Below, piece by piece: positions 1-8,409 of a DNA stretch of 64,000 nt. Position 1 is the stretch's first letter; every line of letters begins with the position of its first letter. A program made the translations under genes and the position numbers. The stretch comes from Paenibacillus piri (GTDB taxonomy: Bacteria; Bacillota; Bacilli; Paenibacillales; NBRC-103111). The DNA lies in the NCBI RefSeq assembly GCF_004354045.1, contig NZ_SMRT01000004.1, forward strand, positions 372,001-436,000, in the 5' to 3' direction. Below the pieces are notes generated by a model. The model ran no database searches. It saw only the letters and a list, made by a program, of their open reading frames with translations, and was not told the DNA's origin.

Positions 1-9
1 TAAAAACAA
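1..9 (-). CDS. smc: Start of smc (chromosome segregation ATPase), cut by window edge
   Basis: Only three codons are inside the window: a TTG start followed by TTT TTA, giving M-F-L, which is how Bacillus-group SMC proteins begin. A strong ribosome binding site (GGGGAGGTGAG) lies just upstream at about positions 11-21. The gene follows rnc on the same strand, as in Bacillus, where rnc and smc are adjacent. The call is inferred from the start context and synteny, since almost none of the protein is visible. Confidence 0.5.
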
Positions 10-286
10 AGGTCTCACCTCCCCGCTATTGTACCACACATTTTCCAAACGTAGAACCTTGTCTGTCAGCGCCCCGCCCCGGTTCGCAGCCGTTCGGACA
101 CGATCTGCCGCCCGTAACCGGAGCATACGTTCAACACCGTCCCTTCAGAGGTCCGGCGAGTGCATTCCGCTATACGGGAATACGGTAACGACCGCTGTCG
201 TTCCTCATTTCATTATACAAAAATGCACCGGCGTCAGCTCATTGCTCGTAAGCTGTCCCGATGCACCTTCGTTGCCTATGCATTCC

Positions 287-985
287 TTACTGTATTTCAA
301 CCTTGAGAGCTTCCAGCGCCTGGGCGGCCGCCTGCTGCTCCGCCTCTTTCTTGGAGCGGCCCGAGCCTTGTCCCAGCAGCGTCTCGTTGACCTGCACCTG
401 GGCGACAAACTCGCGCTCATGCGCCGGTCCCCGCTCATCGACAATTTTATATTCCAACATTCCCATATTATGCTGCTGCGTATATTCCTGCAGGTGCGTT
501 TTAAAATCGACCGTCAGCAGCTTTCCTTGGTGCGGCAAATTCGGAATCAAATGCTTGCGCAGGAAAGCTTTCACCACATCAAGCCCCTGATCCAAATACA
601 AAGCACCGATGAACGCCTCGAATACGTCGGCAAGCAGCGCGGGACGCGTTCTGCCGCCCGTCAGCTCCTCGCCCTTGCCCAGCAGCACATAAGAGCCGAA
701 AGACAGCTCCTCGGCAAAGTTAACCAAAGACGGTTCGCATACAATGGACGCCCTCAGTTTCGTAAGCTCGCCTTCCGAACGTTCGGGATACGTATCGAAC
801 AAATATTCGGAAACGGTCAGCTCCAGAACCGCATCGCCCAAGTACTCCAAGCGTTCGTTGTCCTTAAAATTGCTGACACGGTGCTCATTGACGTAAGAAG
901 AGTGCGTAAACGCTTGTCTCAGCAGCTCGGGCTTGCGAAAAGTTATATTTAACGCGGCTTGGAGCTGCTTCAGGTTTCGATGCAT
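287..985 (-). CDS. rnc: Ribonuclease III
   Basis: This double-strand-specific endoribonuclease processes rRNA precursors and structured mRNAs. The 232-residue length is typical. The RNase III signature ([11 protein letters not shown]) sits at about residues 43-53 with the catalytic acidic residues E47 and D51, and a C-terminal double-stranded-RNA-binding domain runs from about residue 160 (DFKTHLQEY onwards, ending in a lysine/alanine-rich helix). The ATG start has a good AGGTGGTGA ribosome binding site. It lies about 70 bp downstream of fabF and 277 bp upstream of the smc start, probably at the end of the fatty-acid operon transcript. Confidence 0.96.
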   Translation of the reverse strand: MHRNLKQLQAALNITFRKPELLRQAFTHSSYVNEHRVSNFKDNERLEYLGDAVLELTVSEYLFDTYPERSEGELTKLRASIVCEPSLVNFAEELSFGSYVLLGKGEELTGGRTRPALLADVFEAFIGALYLDQGLDVVKAFLRKHLIPNLPHQGKLLTVDFKTHLQEYTQQHNMGMLEYKIVDERGPAHEREFVAQVQVNETLLGQGSGRSKKEAEQQAAAQALEALKVEIQ

Positions 986-1054
986 ACCTTCACCACCTAC
1001 TCGAACATTCGGTTACCGTCCCCGGTTCTATCGTTTCCACCACGATGTGATCGA

Positions 1055-2293
1055 TTATTGTTCGTATTTTTTTAAGATGATCGTCGCATTATGCCCGCCA
1101 AAACCGAACGAGTTCGACATGACCACGTTCAAATCGGCTTGACGCGCCTGGTTCGGCACATAGTCGAGATCGCATTCCGGATCCTGATTTTCCAGGTTGA
1201 TGGTCGGCGGAATATATCCGTGTTTCAACGCCAATGCGCAGATCAGCGCCTCCACGCCGCCGGCTGCTCCGAGCAAATGACCGGTCATCGATTTGGTCGA
1301 GCTGACGGCGACCTTGAACGCATGATCTCCGAGCGCCTGTTTAATCGCGATTGTCTCGGAACGGTCGCCCACAGGCGTCGATGTACCGTGCGCATTGATG
1401 TAGTCGATCGTATCCGGCGAAATTCCGGCGTCTTTAATCGCTTTCGCCATGCAGCGGGCTGCGCCGTCCGGATCGGGATCGGTCATATGGTAGGCGTCGC
1501 CGCTCATGCCATAGCCGATCACTTCGCCGTAGATGCGGGCGCCGCGCTTCCGGGCATGCTCCAGCGACTCCAGAATGAGAATGCCCGAGCCTTCGCCCAT
1601 GACGAATCCGTCGCGGTCCGTATCGAACGGACGGCTGGCGCGAGCCGGTTCCTCATTGCGGGTGGACATCGCCCGCAGCGCGCAAAATCCCGCTACGCCG
1701 GTCGGACTAATCGTAGCTTCGGCGCCGCCGCAAATCATGACATCCGCATCGCCGCGTTCGATCATTTTGTAAGAATCGCCGATCGAATGCGTACCGGTCG
1801 CACAAGCGGTAACCGCCGTGCTGTTCGGCCCCTTCGCCCCGGTAATCATCGAGATTTGGCCTGATCCCATATTGGCGATCATCATCGGGATAAAGAACGG
1901 ACTGACCCGCTTCGGACCTTTTTCCAGCAAAATTTTATGCTGCTCCTCCCAGGTGGACAAGCCGCCGATTCCGGAACCGACGCTCACGCCGACCCGCTCC
2001 GGATCGGTATCTTCCTTCACGTCCAAGTTCGCATCCTTTAGCGCCAACAAGGAGGCGGCAGTGGCAAACTGCACAAAGCGGTCCATCCGGCGCGCTTCCT
2101 TGCGGTCGATAAACTGCTCGGGATTAAAATCTTTAATTTCGGCGGCAATGCGTGTCGGGTATTCGCTAACGTCGAACAGTTCAATCATGCCAACGCCGGA
2201 TTTTCCTGCCATCATATTGCCCCAAAATGTTTCGAGATCATGACCCAAGGAGGTCATGACGCCCAATCCGGTAATGACAACTCTTTGCTTCAC
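1055..2293 (-). CDS. fabF: 3-oxoacyl-[ACP] synthase II (KAS II)
   Basis: FabF elongates acyl-ACP by condensation with malonyl-ACP in type II fatty-acid synthesis. The thiolase-fold protein shows the nucleophilic cysteine in TACATGTHS (about residue 165), the first histidine in NAHGTSTP and the second in [11 protein letters not shown] prefer the GTG start giving [11 protein letters not shown], because GAGGTGGG sits 5-8 bases upstream. A GTG three codons earlier (position 2302) would put the ribosome binding site inside the gene. It follows acpP by about 130 bp, with an RNA hairpin between them, and precedes rnc. Confidence 0.96.
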   Translation of the reverse strand: MKQRVVITGLGVMTSLGHDLETFWGNMMAGKSGVGMIELFDVSEYPTRIAAEIKDFNPEQFIDRKEARRMDRFVQFATAASLLALKDANLDVKEDTDPERVGVSVGSGIGGLSTWEEQHKILLEKGPKRVSPFFIPMMIANMGSGQISMITGAKGPNSTAVTACATGTHSIGDSYKMIERGDADVMICGGAEATISPTGVAGFCALRAMSTRNEEPARASRPFDTDRDGFVMGEGSGILILESLEHARKRGARIYGEVIGYGMSGDAYHMTDPDPDGAARCMAKAIKDAGISPDTIDYINAHGTSTPVGDRSETIAIKQALGDHAFKVAVSSTKSMTGHLLGAAGGVEALICALALKHGYIPPTINLENQDPECDLDYVPNQARQADLNVVMSNSFGFGGHNATIILKKYEQ

Positions 2294-2389
2294 TTTACCC
2301 ACCTCTATCTAAAATAACAATGTTATGTATTTATATTTATAAACATTCATCGCATTCAGGTGCTGCAGTGCCTGATTCTGAATGGAGAT

Positions 2390-2418
2390 AAGTCCCGTCT
2401 AATAGAAAAACGGGACTT
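2390..2418 (-). promoter_or_regulatory. RNA hairpin between acpP and fabF
   Basis: A 9-bp perfect stem (AAGTCCCGT / ACGGGACTT) with an 11-base loop lies just after the acpP stop codon. No run of T follows in the direction of transcription, so it looks less like a terminator than an mRNA-stabilising or attenuating hairpin. Such an element could keep acpP mRNA more abundant than fabF. The hairpin is seen directly; its function is inference. Confidence 0.5.
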
Positions 2419-2425
2419 ATACCAA

Positions 2426-2659
2426 CTAAGTATGAGATTTTATGTACTCAACTACTTGACCTACTGTAGTTATTGTCTCTGCATCTTCATCAGAGATTTC
2501 CATATCAAACTCATCTTCGAGCTCCATGACCAATTCTACTACATCTAGAGAATCAGCGCCTAAATCATCTTTAAAAGATGCTTCGAGGGTTACTTCAGCC
2601 TCATCTACACCAAGACGATCGATGACGATACGTTTTACACGATCCAAAACATCGGACAT
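2426..2659 (-). CDS. acpP: Acyl carrier protein
   Basis: This small acidic protein (77 residues) carries growing acyl chains on a 4'-phosphopantetheine arm. The attachment serine is in [10 protein letters not shown] (about Ser37). The start was chosen at the ATG giving MSDVLDRV, because GGAGGAGGTGA lies 6-10 bases upstream; a GTG three codons earlier overlaps that site. It lies between fabG and fabF in the fatty-acid operon. A TATAAT-like -10 element 23 bp upstream suggests it may also be expressed from its own promoter. Confidence 0.96.
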   Translation of the reverse strand: MSDVLDRVKRIVIDRLGVDEAEVTLEASFKDDLGADSLDVVELVMELEDEFDMEISDEDAETITTVGQVVEYIKSHT

Positions 2660-2681
2660 CCGGTTCACCTCCTCCTTTGGT

Positions 2682-2687
2682 ATTATA
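2682..2687 (-). promoter_or_regulatory. Possible acpP promoter, -10 element
   Basis: A perfect TATAAT on the minus strand lies in the 120-bp fabG-acpP gap. The best -35 at 17-bp spacing (TGGCAA) is poor, so the case rests on the -10 alone and on the need for high ACP expression. Confidence 0.3.
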
Positions 2688-2780
2688 CTGGAGTTATGGA
2701 CAAATTGCCATAGTCAGCATAAGCTCCACAGAAAAAAACAAATATTGCGAAAATTCGGTTGTATCCGCGTTTCAATCCGC

Positions 2781-3521
2781 TTACATGTACATGCCGCCAT
2801 CCACATGAATGGTTTGACCGGTCATGTAGGAAGCGTCGTCCGAAGCCAGGAAACGAACCGCCTTGGCAATATCCTCGGGCTGGCCGAGCCGGGCAAGCGG
2901 AATTTGCTGCAGCAGTGCGGCGCGCGTTTCCTCCGGCAGACTGTCGGTCATATCCGTCTCGATAAAGCCCGGCGCGACCGCATTGACCGTAATGTTGCGG
3001 GAGCTCAGCTCCTTGGCAGCCGACTTGGTCATGCCGATGACGCCCGCTTTGGCCGCCACATAATTGATCTGCCCCGGATTGCCAAGCGCCCCTACCACCG
3101 ATGAAATGTTGATGATCCGCCCGGAACGCTGCTTCATCATCGGGCGCGTAGCCGCTTTGACGCAGTTGAACACGCCTTTCAAATTCGTCGCGATGACCTG
3201 GTCGAACTCTTCTTCCTTCATCCGCATAATCAAATTGTCCCTCGTGATGCCTGCGTTATTCACCAGAATATCCAGCTTGCCGAATGATTCCAGCACGTTC
3301 TTGAACATTTCATCGACCTGCTGCGAGGAACTGACATCGGCTTTAACTTTAATCGCTTTGCGGCCCATCGCTTCGATCAGATCGACGACTTCCGCGGCCG
3401 CCGCCTCGCTCCCCGAATAATTGACGGCAACGTCGGCTCCCGCCTCCGCAAGCGACAGCGCAATGGCGCGGCCGATGCCCCGGGAAGCCCCGGTCACCAA
3501 CGCCGCTTTTCCAGCCAACAT
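2781..3521 (-). CDS. fabG: 3-oxoacyl-[ACP] reductase
   Basis: FabG performs the NADPH-dependent reduction of beta-ketoacyl-ACP in fatty-acid elongation. The 246-residue short-chain dehydrogenase has the nucleotide-binding TGASRGIG at about residues 10-17, the NNAG motif, the catalytic serine in INISSVVG and the YVAAK catalytic pair. Its C-terminus ([13 protein letters not shown]) is characteristic of FabG rather than other short-chain dehydrogenases. GGGAGGAGGAG precedes the ATG. It lies between fabD and acpP. Confidence 0.96.
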   Translation of the reverse strand: MLAGKAALVTGASRGIGRAIALSLAEAGADVAVNYSGSEAAAAEVVDLIEAMGRKAIKVKADVSSSQQVDEMFKNVLESFGKLDILVNNAGITRDNLIMRMKEEEFDQVIATNLKGVFNCVKAATRPMMKQRSGRIINISSVVGALGNPGQINYVAAKAGVIGMTKSAAKELSSRNITVNAVAPGFIETDMTDSLPEETRAALLQQIPLARLGQPEDIAKAVRFLASDDASYMTGQTIHVDGGMYM

Positions 3522-3559
3522 ACTGCTCCTCCTCCCTTTATAACCAATGATGGATTCAA

Positions 3560-4498
3560 TTAAACCGTAGGCTCAAGCTGAAATTGATCGATCGCTTCCT
3601 TGCTGTTTATGGAATACACTTTGACGGCGCGGTCGATTTTCTTGATGAGTCCGGCCAATACCGTGCCGGACCCGATCTCGACGAACGTATCGACGCCTTG
3701 TCCGATCAACCACGCGACGCTATCCTCCCAAAGCACGGAGGAATGCACCTGCTCCACGAGCAGGCTGCGGATTTCGTCGGGCTGCTGCACCGGCCGCGCG
3801 GTTACGTTCGCGACGACAGGCACCGTCGCTGTCCGCATCGGCAAATCCGAAAGCGCCGCAGCCAACCGCCCGGAAGCGGGCTTCATCAAGGAAGAATGAA
3901 AGGGACCGCTTACTTCGAGCGGGATGACCCGCTTCGCTCCGGCCTCTTTCCCGCGATCCGCCAAAGCCTGAACGCCCGCTTTGCTGCCGGAAACGACAAT
4001 TTGGCCGGGACAGTTCAGATTCGCGAGCTCGACGATTCCCGCGCTGGCGCTGATGTCCGCGCACAGCGTCTGCAGCGCCTCGCGCTCCGCGCCGAGCACG
4101 GCCGCCATGGCGCCCTGCCCGCTCGGTACAGCCTGCTCCATAAATTCGCCCCGGGCGCGAACGGTCCGCACCGCATCCTCGAAGCCCAGAACGCCGGCGG
4201 CGACAAGCGCGCTGTATTCGCCCAGGCTGTGCCCGGCGACGTAATCGGGCTGAACGCCTTTCGCCTTAAACTGCTCCAAATAGGCGATGCTGGTTGCAAG
4301 TAAAGCAGGCTGCGTATTATACGTCAACTTCAGCTCCGCTTCCGGTCCTTCGAAGATGATCGAGGATAACGAGAATCTCAAAGCTTGATCCGCACGCTCG
4401 AACAGCTGTCTGGACGCCGGATCGGCATCATAAATATCCCGTCCCATGCCAACGGCTTGCGCCCCCTGGCCCGGGAATACAAATGCCACTTTTCCCAT
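3560..4498 (-). CDS. fabD: Malonyl-CoA:ACP transacylase
   Basis: FabD loads malonyl groups onto ACP. The 312-residue protein begins [14 protein letters not shown], the usual FabD opening, and has the active-site serine in GHSLGEYSA (about residue 90) and the catalytic histidine in GPFHSSLM. The frame stays open upstream, but the ATG at 4498 is preceded by AAAGGAGCGG and matches the family start. It is placed between fabH and fabG in the operon. Confidence 0.96.
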   Translation of the reverse strand: MGKVAFVFPGQGAQAVGMGRDIYDADPASRQLFERADQALRFSLSSIIFEGPEAELKLTYNTQPALLATSIAYLEQFKAKGVQPDYVAGHSLGEYSALVAAGVLGFEDAVRTVRARGEFMEQAVPSGQGAMAAVLGAEREALQTLCADISASAGIVELANLNCPGQIVVSGSKAGVQALADRGKEAGAKRVIPLEVSGPFHSSLMKPASGRLAAALSDLPMRTATVPVVANVTARPVQQPDEIRSLLVEQVHSSVLWEDSVAWLIGQGVDTFVEIGSGTVLAGLIKKIDRAVKVYSINSKEAIDQFQLEPTV

Positions 4499-4536
4499 TG
4501 TAACCGCTCCTTTTTTTGAAAGCTTCCGCTGCGCGG

Positions 4537-5523
4537 TTACCAGACGATAACCGACGCTCCCCATGTCAAACCGCCGCCGAAGCCGACAAGCACGATGCAA
4601 TCGCCTTCGTTCACGCGGCCTTCTTCCACGGCTTCCGCCAATGCGATCGGAATGGAAGCTGCCGACACGTTGCCGTATTTGTGCAGATTGATCATACATT
4701 TGTCTTCGCTCAGCTCAAGCCGGTTCAACGCCGATTGAATAATCCGGATGTTCGCCTGGTGCGGTACCAGCAGATCGATATCGCTTTTTTGCAAGCCGGC
4801 TTTGCGCAGCGCCTCCTCGGCCGCATTTCCCATAATGCGCACCGCGAACTTGAATACCTCGCTGCCCGCCATATAAATAAAATGCTGCTTGTTTTCCAGC
4901 GTTTGGGGCGATACCGGGCAGCGCGAGCCGCCGCCGGACACCTTCAGCAGCTCACCGCCGGAGCCGTCGGCTCCGAGCTCGAACGACTTGAAGCCGCGGC
5001 CTTCCGGAACTTCGCCCAGCACGACGGCGCCCGCTCCGTCGCCGAATAAAATGCATGTATTGCGGTCGGTATAATCCGTTATTTTCGACAAACATTCCGC
5101 GCCAACGACCAGAACATATTTATAAATACCCAAAGCGATAAAATTGGACGCGTTTGCCAACCCGTATATAAAGCCCGAGCATGCGGCGGACAAATCGAAA
5201 GCTGCCGCTTTTTTGGCGCCCAGCCGGTCCTGCAGCAAACAAGCCGTAGACGGAAACGCCATATCCGGCGTAATTGTAGCGACTACAATCAGGTCCAACT
5301 GCTCGGCCGTAATCCCGGCAGCCCGCAGCGCTTTGAGCGACGCTTCGTAGGCGAGATCCGACGAGGCCTGCTCCGGACTCGTCAGCCTGCGCTCGCGGAT
5401 TCCGGTACGGGTTACGATCCATTCGTCGTTCGTCTCAACCATTTGCTCCAAATCTTTATTCGTCAAGACCCGATCGGGCACATATTTTCCTGTTCCGATA
5501 ATGCCTACCGGCAGTAAGCTCAT
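4537..5523 (-). CDS. fabH: 3-oxoacyl-[ACP] synthase III
   Basis: FabH starts fatty-acid synthesis by condensing an acyl-CoA primer with malonyl-ACP; in Bacillales the primer is usually branched. The catalytic triad is visible: cysteine in SAACSGF (about residue 113), histidine in PHQANIRI and asparagine in HKYGNVSAAS. The length of 328 is normal. The ATG lies 3 bp after the plsX stop, so translation is probably coupled. It is one copy in this operon, with no second fabH in the window. Confidence 0.95.
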   Translation of the reverse strand: MSLLPVGIIGTGKYVPDRVLTNKDLEQMVETNDEWIVTRTGIRERRLTSPEQASSDLAYEASLKALRAAGITAEQLDLIVVATITPDMAFPSTACLLQDRLGAKKAAAFDLSAACSGFIYGLANASNFIALGIYKYVLVVGAECLSKITDYTDRNTCILFGDGAGAVVLGEVPEGRGFKSFELGADGSGGELLKVSGGGSRCPVSPQTLENKQHFIYMAGSEVFKFAVRIMGNAAEEALRKAGLQKSDIDLLVPHQANIRIIQSALNRLELSEDKCMINLHKYGNVSAASIPIALAEAVEEGRVNEGDCIVLVGFGGGLTWGASVIVW

Positions 5524-5526
5524 AGA

Positions 5527-6531
5527 TTACAACTCTCTTCCGTTACTGATTTCCGTCGAAATACTTTTTACCAAGTCGTTTTGCACAGCAATCCGCGCCT
5601 GTCGAACCGCATTTTTTATCGCTTTCGCGTCGGACGAGCCGTGGCTTTTCAGCAGCAGCCCGTTAATGCCGAGCAGCGGCGCGGCGCCATGCTCCGAATA
5701 ATCGAAGCTGTGGCGAAAACGGGTCAGGCCCGGCTTCAGCACCAGCGCGGCCAGCTTCGTTGCAAGATTGCGCATAAACTCCGTTTTCATCGCGGAAAAA
5801 ATGACCGAGGCCGCGCCCTCAACCGATTTCAGCATAATGTTGCCGGCAAAGCCGTCGCACACAAGCACATCGCATGGCCCGCGCAGCACATCCCTGGACT
5901 CCACATTGCCGATAAAATGAATCGGCGCTTGCTCGAGCAGCGGAAAAGCGGCCTTCGTCAGTTCGTTGCCCTTCATTGCTTCGGTTCCTACGTTAAGCAG
6001 GCCCACACTCGGCTTTTCGATACCGTGTACTTTTTTTCTGTAAATGCTGCCCATGATCGCATACTGCAGCAGTTGTTCGGCCGTTGCATCCATGTTGGCA
6101 CCCAAATCGAGCGCCAGCATCCCTTTCCCATCGATCGATGGAATCATGGGCGCCAGCGCCGGTCTTTCGATCCCTTTAATCCGGCCTACAACCAGCAGGC
6201 CCGTCGTCATTAATGCCCCGGTATTGCCCGCCGAAATCATGGCGTCCGCTTCTTGTTCGTGCACCATGCGCCCTGCGACAACCATGGATGCGTCCTTTTT
6301 GCGACGGACGGCCTTCACAGGCTCGTCGTCGGCTTCGATGATCTCGGCTGCGTGGCGAATTTCCAGATTAGCCGGCTTCGCCCCGGCCTGTGCGATAAGC
6401 GGTTCGATCCGCGATGCGTCCCCGATCAGGATGACCTTCGTGTCGCTCCATTCGCGCGCCGCTTCCAGCGCGCCGGCTACGACTACATCGGGAGCGTGGT
6501 CCCCGCCCATAGCATCAATCGCTATCCGCAT
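5527..6531 (-). CDS. plsX: Phosphate acyltransferase PlsX
   Basis: PlsX makes acyl-phosphate from acyl-ACP, the first committed step toward phosphatidic acid. The protein (334 residues) begins MRIAIDAMGGDHAP, the hallmark of the family. The ATG at 6531 was chosen because AGGGAGGAGAG lies just upstream. The start overlaps the 3' end of fapR by 17 bp, implying translational coupling. FapR-plsX-fab order is standard in Bacillales, where the operon answers to malonyl-CoA. Confidence 0.96.
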   Translation of the reverse strand: MRIAIDAMGGDHAPDVVVAGALEAAREWSDTKVILIGDASRIEPLIAQAGAKPANLEIRHAAEIIEADDEPVKAVRRKKDASMVVAGRMVHEQEADAMISAGNTGALMTTGLLVVGRIKGIERPALAPMIPSIDGKGMLALDLGANMDATAEQLLQYAIMGSIYRKKVHGIEKPSVGLLNVGTEAMKGNELTKAAFPLLEQAPIHFIGNVESRDVLRGPCDVLVCDGFAGNIMLKSVEGAASVIFSAMKTEFMRNLATKLAALVLKPGLTRFRHSFDYSEHGAAPLLGINGLLLKSHGSSDAKAIKNAVRQARIAVQNDLVKSISTEISNGREL

Positions 6532-7123
6532 CAGGCTCTCCTCCCTCTGTACGGTCTTTCGTTGAGTGATAAATGATGAAATTTCCTTGAAAAACCACTT
6601 CGTCGCCGACGTATGTGAATACTTCCACCTTGGCTTTGCCTTTTGAAATCGAGCGCACATACGCTTTGGCAATGCATTTCTCGCCGAGCTTCACCGGTCT
6701 TACAAACCGGATATCCGCCGCAGCCGTCAAAGCGATCTGATCGTTGATCAGGGCGACGGCCAATGAATTGGCCTGCGAAAAAATATGATGCCCGCGGGCA
6801 ATTTTCGTTCTTGAAAAGACGTGCTCGTCCGCGATTTCAAACATCGAAATCCCGGACTTATCCAGCTGCAGATCAATGACGTCGCCGATAACCTCATGCA
6901 AAGGCAGCGAACGAACCTGGTCGTACGATTGTTCCGCCATCAGCTTTATTCGTTCGCGCAGCTCAGGGATGCCAAGCTCCAGCCGGTCCAACCGGATCGT
7001 TTGAATACTGACCTGAAACGTTCGCATCAAATCGTCATCCGTAATAAACGGATTTTCCTCGATGGCTTTGGCCAGCTGCTGCTGACGCTGACGTTTAGGA
7101 AGGCGTTCGATTTCAAACACCAC
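6515..7123 (-). CDS. fapR: Malonyl-CoA-responsive repressor of lipid synthesis
   Basis: FapR represses fatty-acid and phospholipid genes until malonyl-CoA binds it. The N-terminal helix-turn-helix contains VSIQTIRLDRLELGIPEL, nearly identical to the family. The C-terminal half is the hot-dog effector domain (HVFSRTKIARGHHIFSQANSLA). The start is uncertain: the only conventional starts near the family N-terminus are tandem GTG codons at 7120-7123, whose own bases form part of an AAGGTGGTG ribosome-binding-like string. A long in-frame extension upstream would cross the promoter and is rejected. A palindromic operator lies about 55 bp upstream. Confidence 0.93.
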   Translation of the reverse strand: MVFEIERLPKRQRQQQLAKAIEENPFITDDDLMRTFQVSIQTIRLDRLELGIPELRERIKLMAEQSYDQVRSLPLHEVIGDVIDLQLDKSGISMFEIADEHVFSRTKIARGHHIFSQANSLAVALINDQIALTAAADIRFVRPVKLGEKCIAKAYVRSISKGKAKVEVFTYVGDEVVFQGNFIIYHSTKDRTEGGEPDADSD

Positions 7124-7176
7124 CTTATCTACATTCTTTGTTTCTAAAGATACAAGTATCCGTTCATATGGGATAT

Positions 7177-7213
7177 TACTATCTCTTATGACCAAGTAAT
7201 AAGAGATAGTATA
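7177..7213 (-). promoter_or_regulatory. FapR operator and -10 region of the fapR operon
   Basis: A perfect 13-bp inverted repeat (arms 7177-7189 and 7199-7211, 9-base centre) holds the 17-mer TTATTACTTGGTCATAA read on the minus strand. That resembles the known FapR consensus (TTAGTACCTRNTACTAA class). A TATACT -10 element at 7208-7213 overlaps its upstream arm, so bound FapR would cover the transcription start. The repeat is seen directly; assignment to FapR rests on family knowledge and position. Confidence 0.75.
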
Positions 7214-7264
7214 ATGGATTGCCGTGGAAAAGGGAAGCAAAATAAATGTTTGCGGCCATACCCC

Positions 7265-7350
7265 GGACAAACGGTTCCGCCGTCTCCGGGGCGAGCGCGT
7301 TTGTCATGGTTGCGCGATGCTAAGTATATACTGTTATACTTTCTGTTCAA
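7265..7350 (+). repeat. Two-hairpin intergenic repeat, copy A
   Basis: First of two tandem copies of a dispersed repeat. It has an outer stem GACAAACG/CGTTTGTC around an inner ACGG/CCGT stem, a conserved tail (GGTTG.GCG), and a second hairpin AAGTATA/TATACTT at 7322-7341. The unit recurs 90 bp downstream (copy B) and at about 24.7, 39.4, 45.1, 45.5, 45.6 and 45.7 kb. Confidence 0.75.
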
Positions 7351-7353
7351 CCC

Positions 7354-7438
7354 GGAACAAACGGTTCCGCCGTCTCCAAGATGAGCGCGTTTGTCAAGGT
7401 TGTGCAAAGCCGAGTATTATACTTATACTGTATATTCA
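7354..7438 (+). repeat. Two-hairpin intergenic repeat, copy B
   Basis: Tandem partner of copy A with the same order: AACAAACG stem, inner ACGG/CCGT, CGCGTTTGTCAAGGTTGTGC tail, then a weaker AGTAT/ATACT hairpin. It ends at the rpmF terminator. Confidence 0.75.
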
Positions 7439-7440
7439 CC

Positions 7441-7476
7441 AAAAAAATAGTACCTCACCCAAGGATGAAGTACTAT
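7441..7476 (-). terminator. Terminator after rpmF
   Basis: Stem ATAGTAC(TTCA)/(TGAG)GTACTAT followed by seven T in the minus direction. It separates the yceD-rpmF transcript from the fapR operon; a T-run on the other side makes it potentially bidirectional. Confidence 0.8.
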
Positions 7477-7497
7477 CGTTTTTTGATGCGTCCGCTA

Positions 7498-7671
7498 TTA
7501 TTGCTTGATAATTTCTCTTTTTTTGTACGAACCACACACTTTGCAAACGCGGTGAGCCAACTTCAATTCACCACAATTGTCACATTTTACCATACCTGGT
7601 ACTTCCAATTTAAAGTGAGTACGGCGCTTGTCGCGGCGTGTTTTGGACGTTCTTCTTTGAGGTACTGCCAT
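7498..7671 (-). CDS. rpmF: Ribosomal protein bL32
   Basis: This large-subunit ribosomal protein is 57 residues long and begins [19 protein letters not shown], as in other Bacillales. It is a zinc-ribbon form: two CxxC pairs (CDNC and CKVC) are present, so this copy should bind zinc. The ATG at 7671 is preceded by AAGGAGGTGGG. It follows yceD by about 40 bp in the same operon and ends at a clear terminator. Confidence 0.96.
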   Translation of the reverse strand: MAVPQRRTSKTRRDKRRTHFKLEVPGMVKCDNCGELKLAHRVCKVCGSYKKREIIKQ

Positions 7672-7712
7672 AGATCCCACCTCCTTCAACGAATTCATAG
7701 CTGGTACCCGAA

Positions 7713-8243
7713 TTATGATTTAAAAAAATCGGCCAATCCGGCAAGCCTCGGATCCGTCTTGTCCTGCTTGCAGCCGCAAGCCTGCTCATTGCGGTTTTTG
7801 CCACATACCGGACACAGTCCCTGGCAATCTTCAACGCAGAGCGGGACGAACGGCAATGCGAGTACAACATTTTCAATGACATAGGGCAACAACTCTATCT
7901 TCTCATCCGTGACGTAATGGATGTCTTCATCTTCACGAGAAACATAGCCATCTTCATCTTCCGGCTTCGACCCATCTGCAGCACGCGCAAACGTTTCGTG
8001 AAAAGGAATGTCGAGCTTTTGCTTTACCGGAGTTAAACAACGCGAGCAAGGCTGCTCCGCTTCAATGTTCAATTCCCCGGTCACTTCAGCCGCTCCGTCA
8101 TGATAGCGGGCCTGCAGCTTCACATGCAGCGGACCAAAGCCCAGCAAATCGTTACGTTGCTTGAAAACATCGGTCAAATCGACGACTTCATCAATATGTA
8201 CCGTGTTAGCTTTCCGTGCCAACTCTTTCAAACGAATGATCAT
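7713..8243 (-). CDS. yceD: YceD/DUF177 family protein
   Basis: This family sits next to rpmF throughout bacteria and is linked to 23S rRNA or large-subunit maturation. The 176-residue protein has the conserved CSRCL segment in its middle and a C-terminal CPVCGKN...CGC cluster, suggesting metal binding. The ATG at 8243 follows GGAGTGATACCC. A near-consensus sigma-A promoter lies immediately upstream, so yceD-rpmF is its own transcription unit. Confidence 0.9.
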   Translation of the reverse strand: MIIRLKELARKANTVHIDEVVDLTDVFKQRNDLLGFGPLHVKLQARYHDGAAEVTGELNIEAEQPCSRCLTPVKQKLDIPFHETFARAADGSKPEDEDGYVSREDEDIHYVTDEKIELLPYVIENVVLALPFVPLCVEDCQGLCPVCGKNRNEQACGCKQDKTDPRLAGLADFFKS

Positions 8244-8270
8244 GGGTATCACTCCAAACAGACAAAGTTT

Positions 8271-8300
8271 ATTATAGCTACATTCCTTATATTTTGTCAA
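8271..8300 (-). promoter_or_regulatory. Sigma-A promoter of yceD-rpmF
   Basis: Perfect TTGACA (8295-8300) and TATAAT (8271-8276) with an 18-bp spacer on the minus strand, 28 bp before the yceD start codon. Confidence 0.85.
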
Positions 8301-8409
8301 CATTTTCAGATCATGCTATAGTGAAAATTATTCCAGCTTATTATACGAAAAATGTACGCGCCCCTTCTTCCGGGCCGTCAATGACATTGGCAAAGCAAAG
8401 GAGCGTTCC

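Noticed and set aside
29..952. Long plus-strand frame of 307 codons opposite rnc
   Set aside because: It is antisense to rnc, starts in non-coding DNA and has arginine/leucine-rich composition typical of a shadow frame.
7265..7438. CRISPR array at the tandem repeats
   Set aside because: Two units only, with similar rather than unique spacers, internal hairpins and no cas gene.
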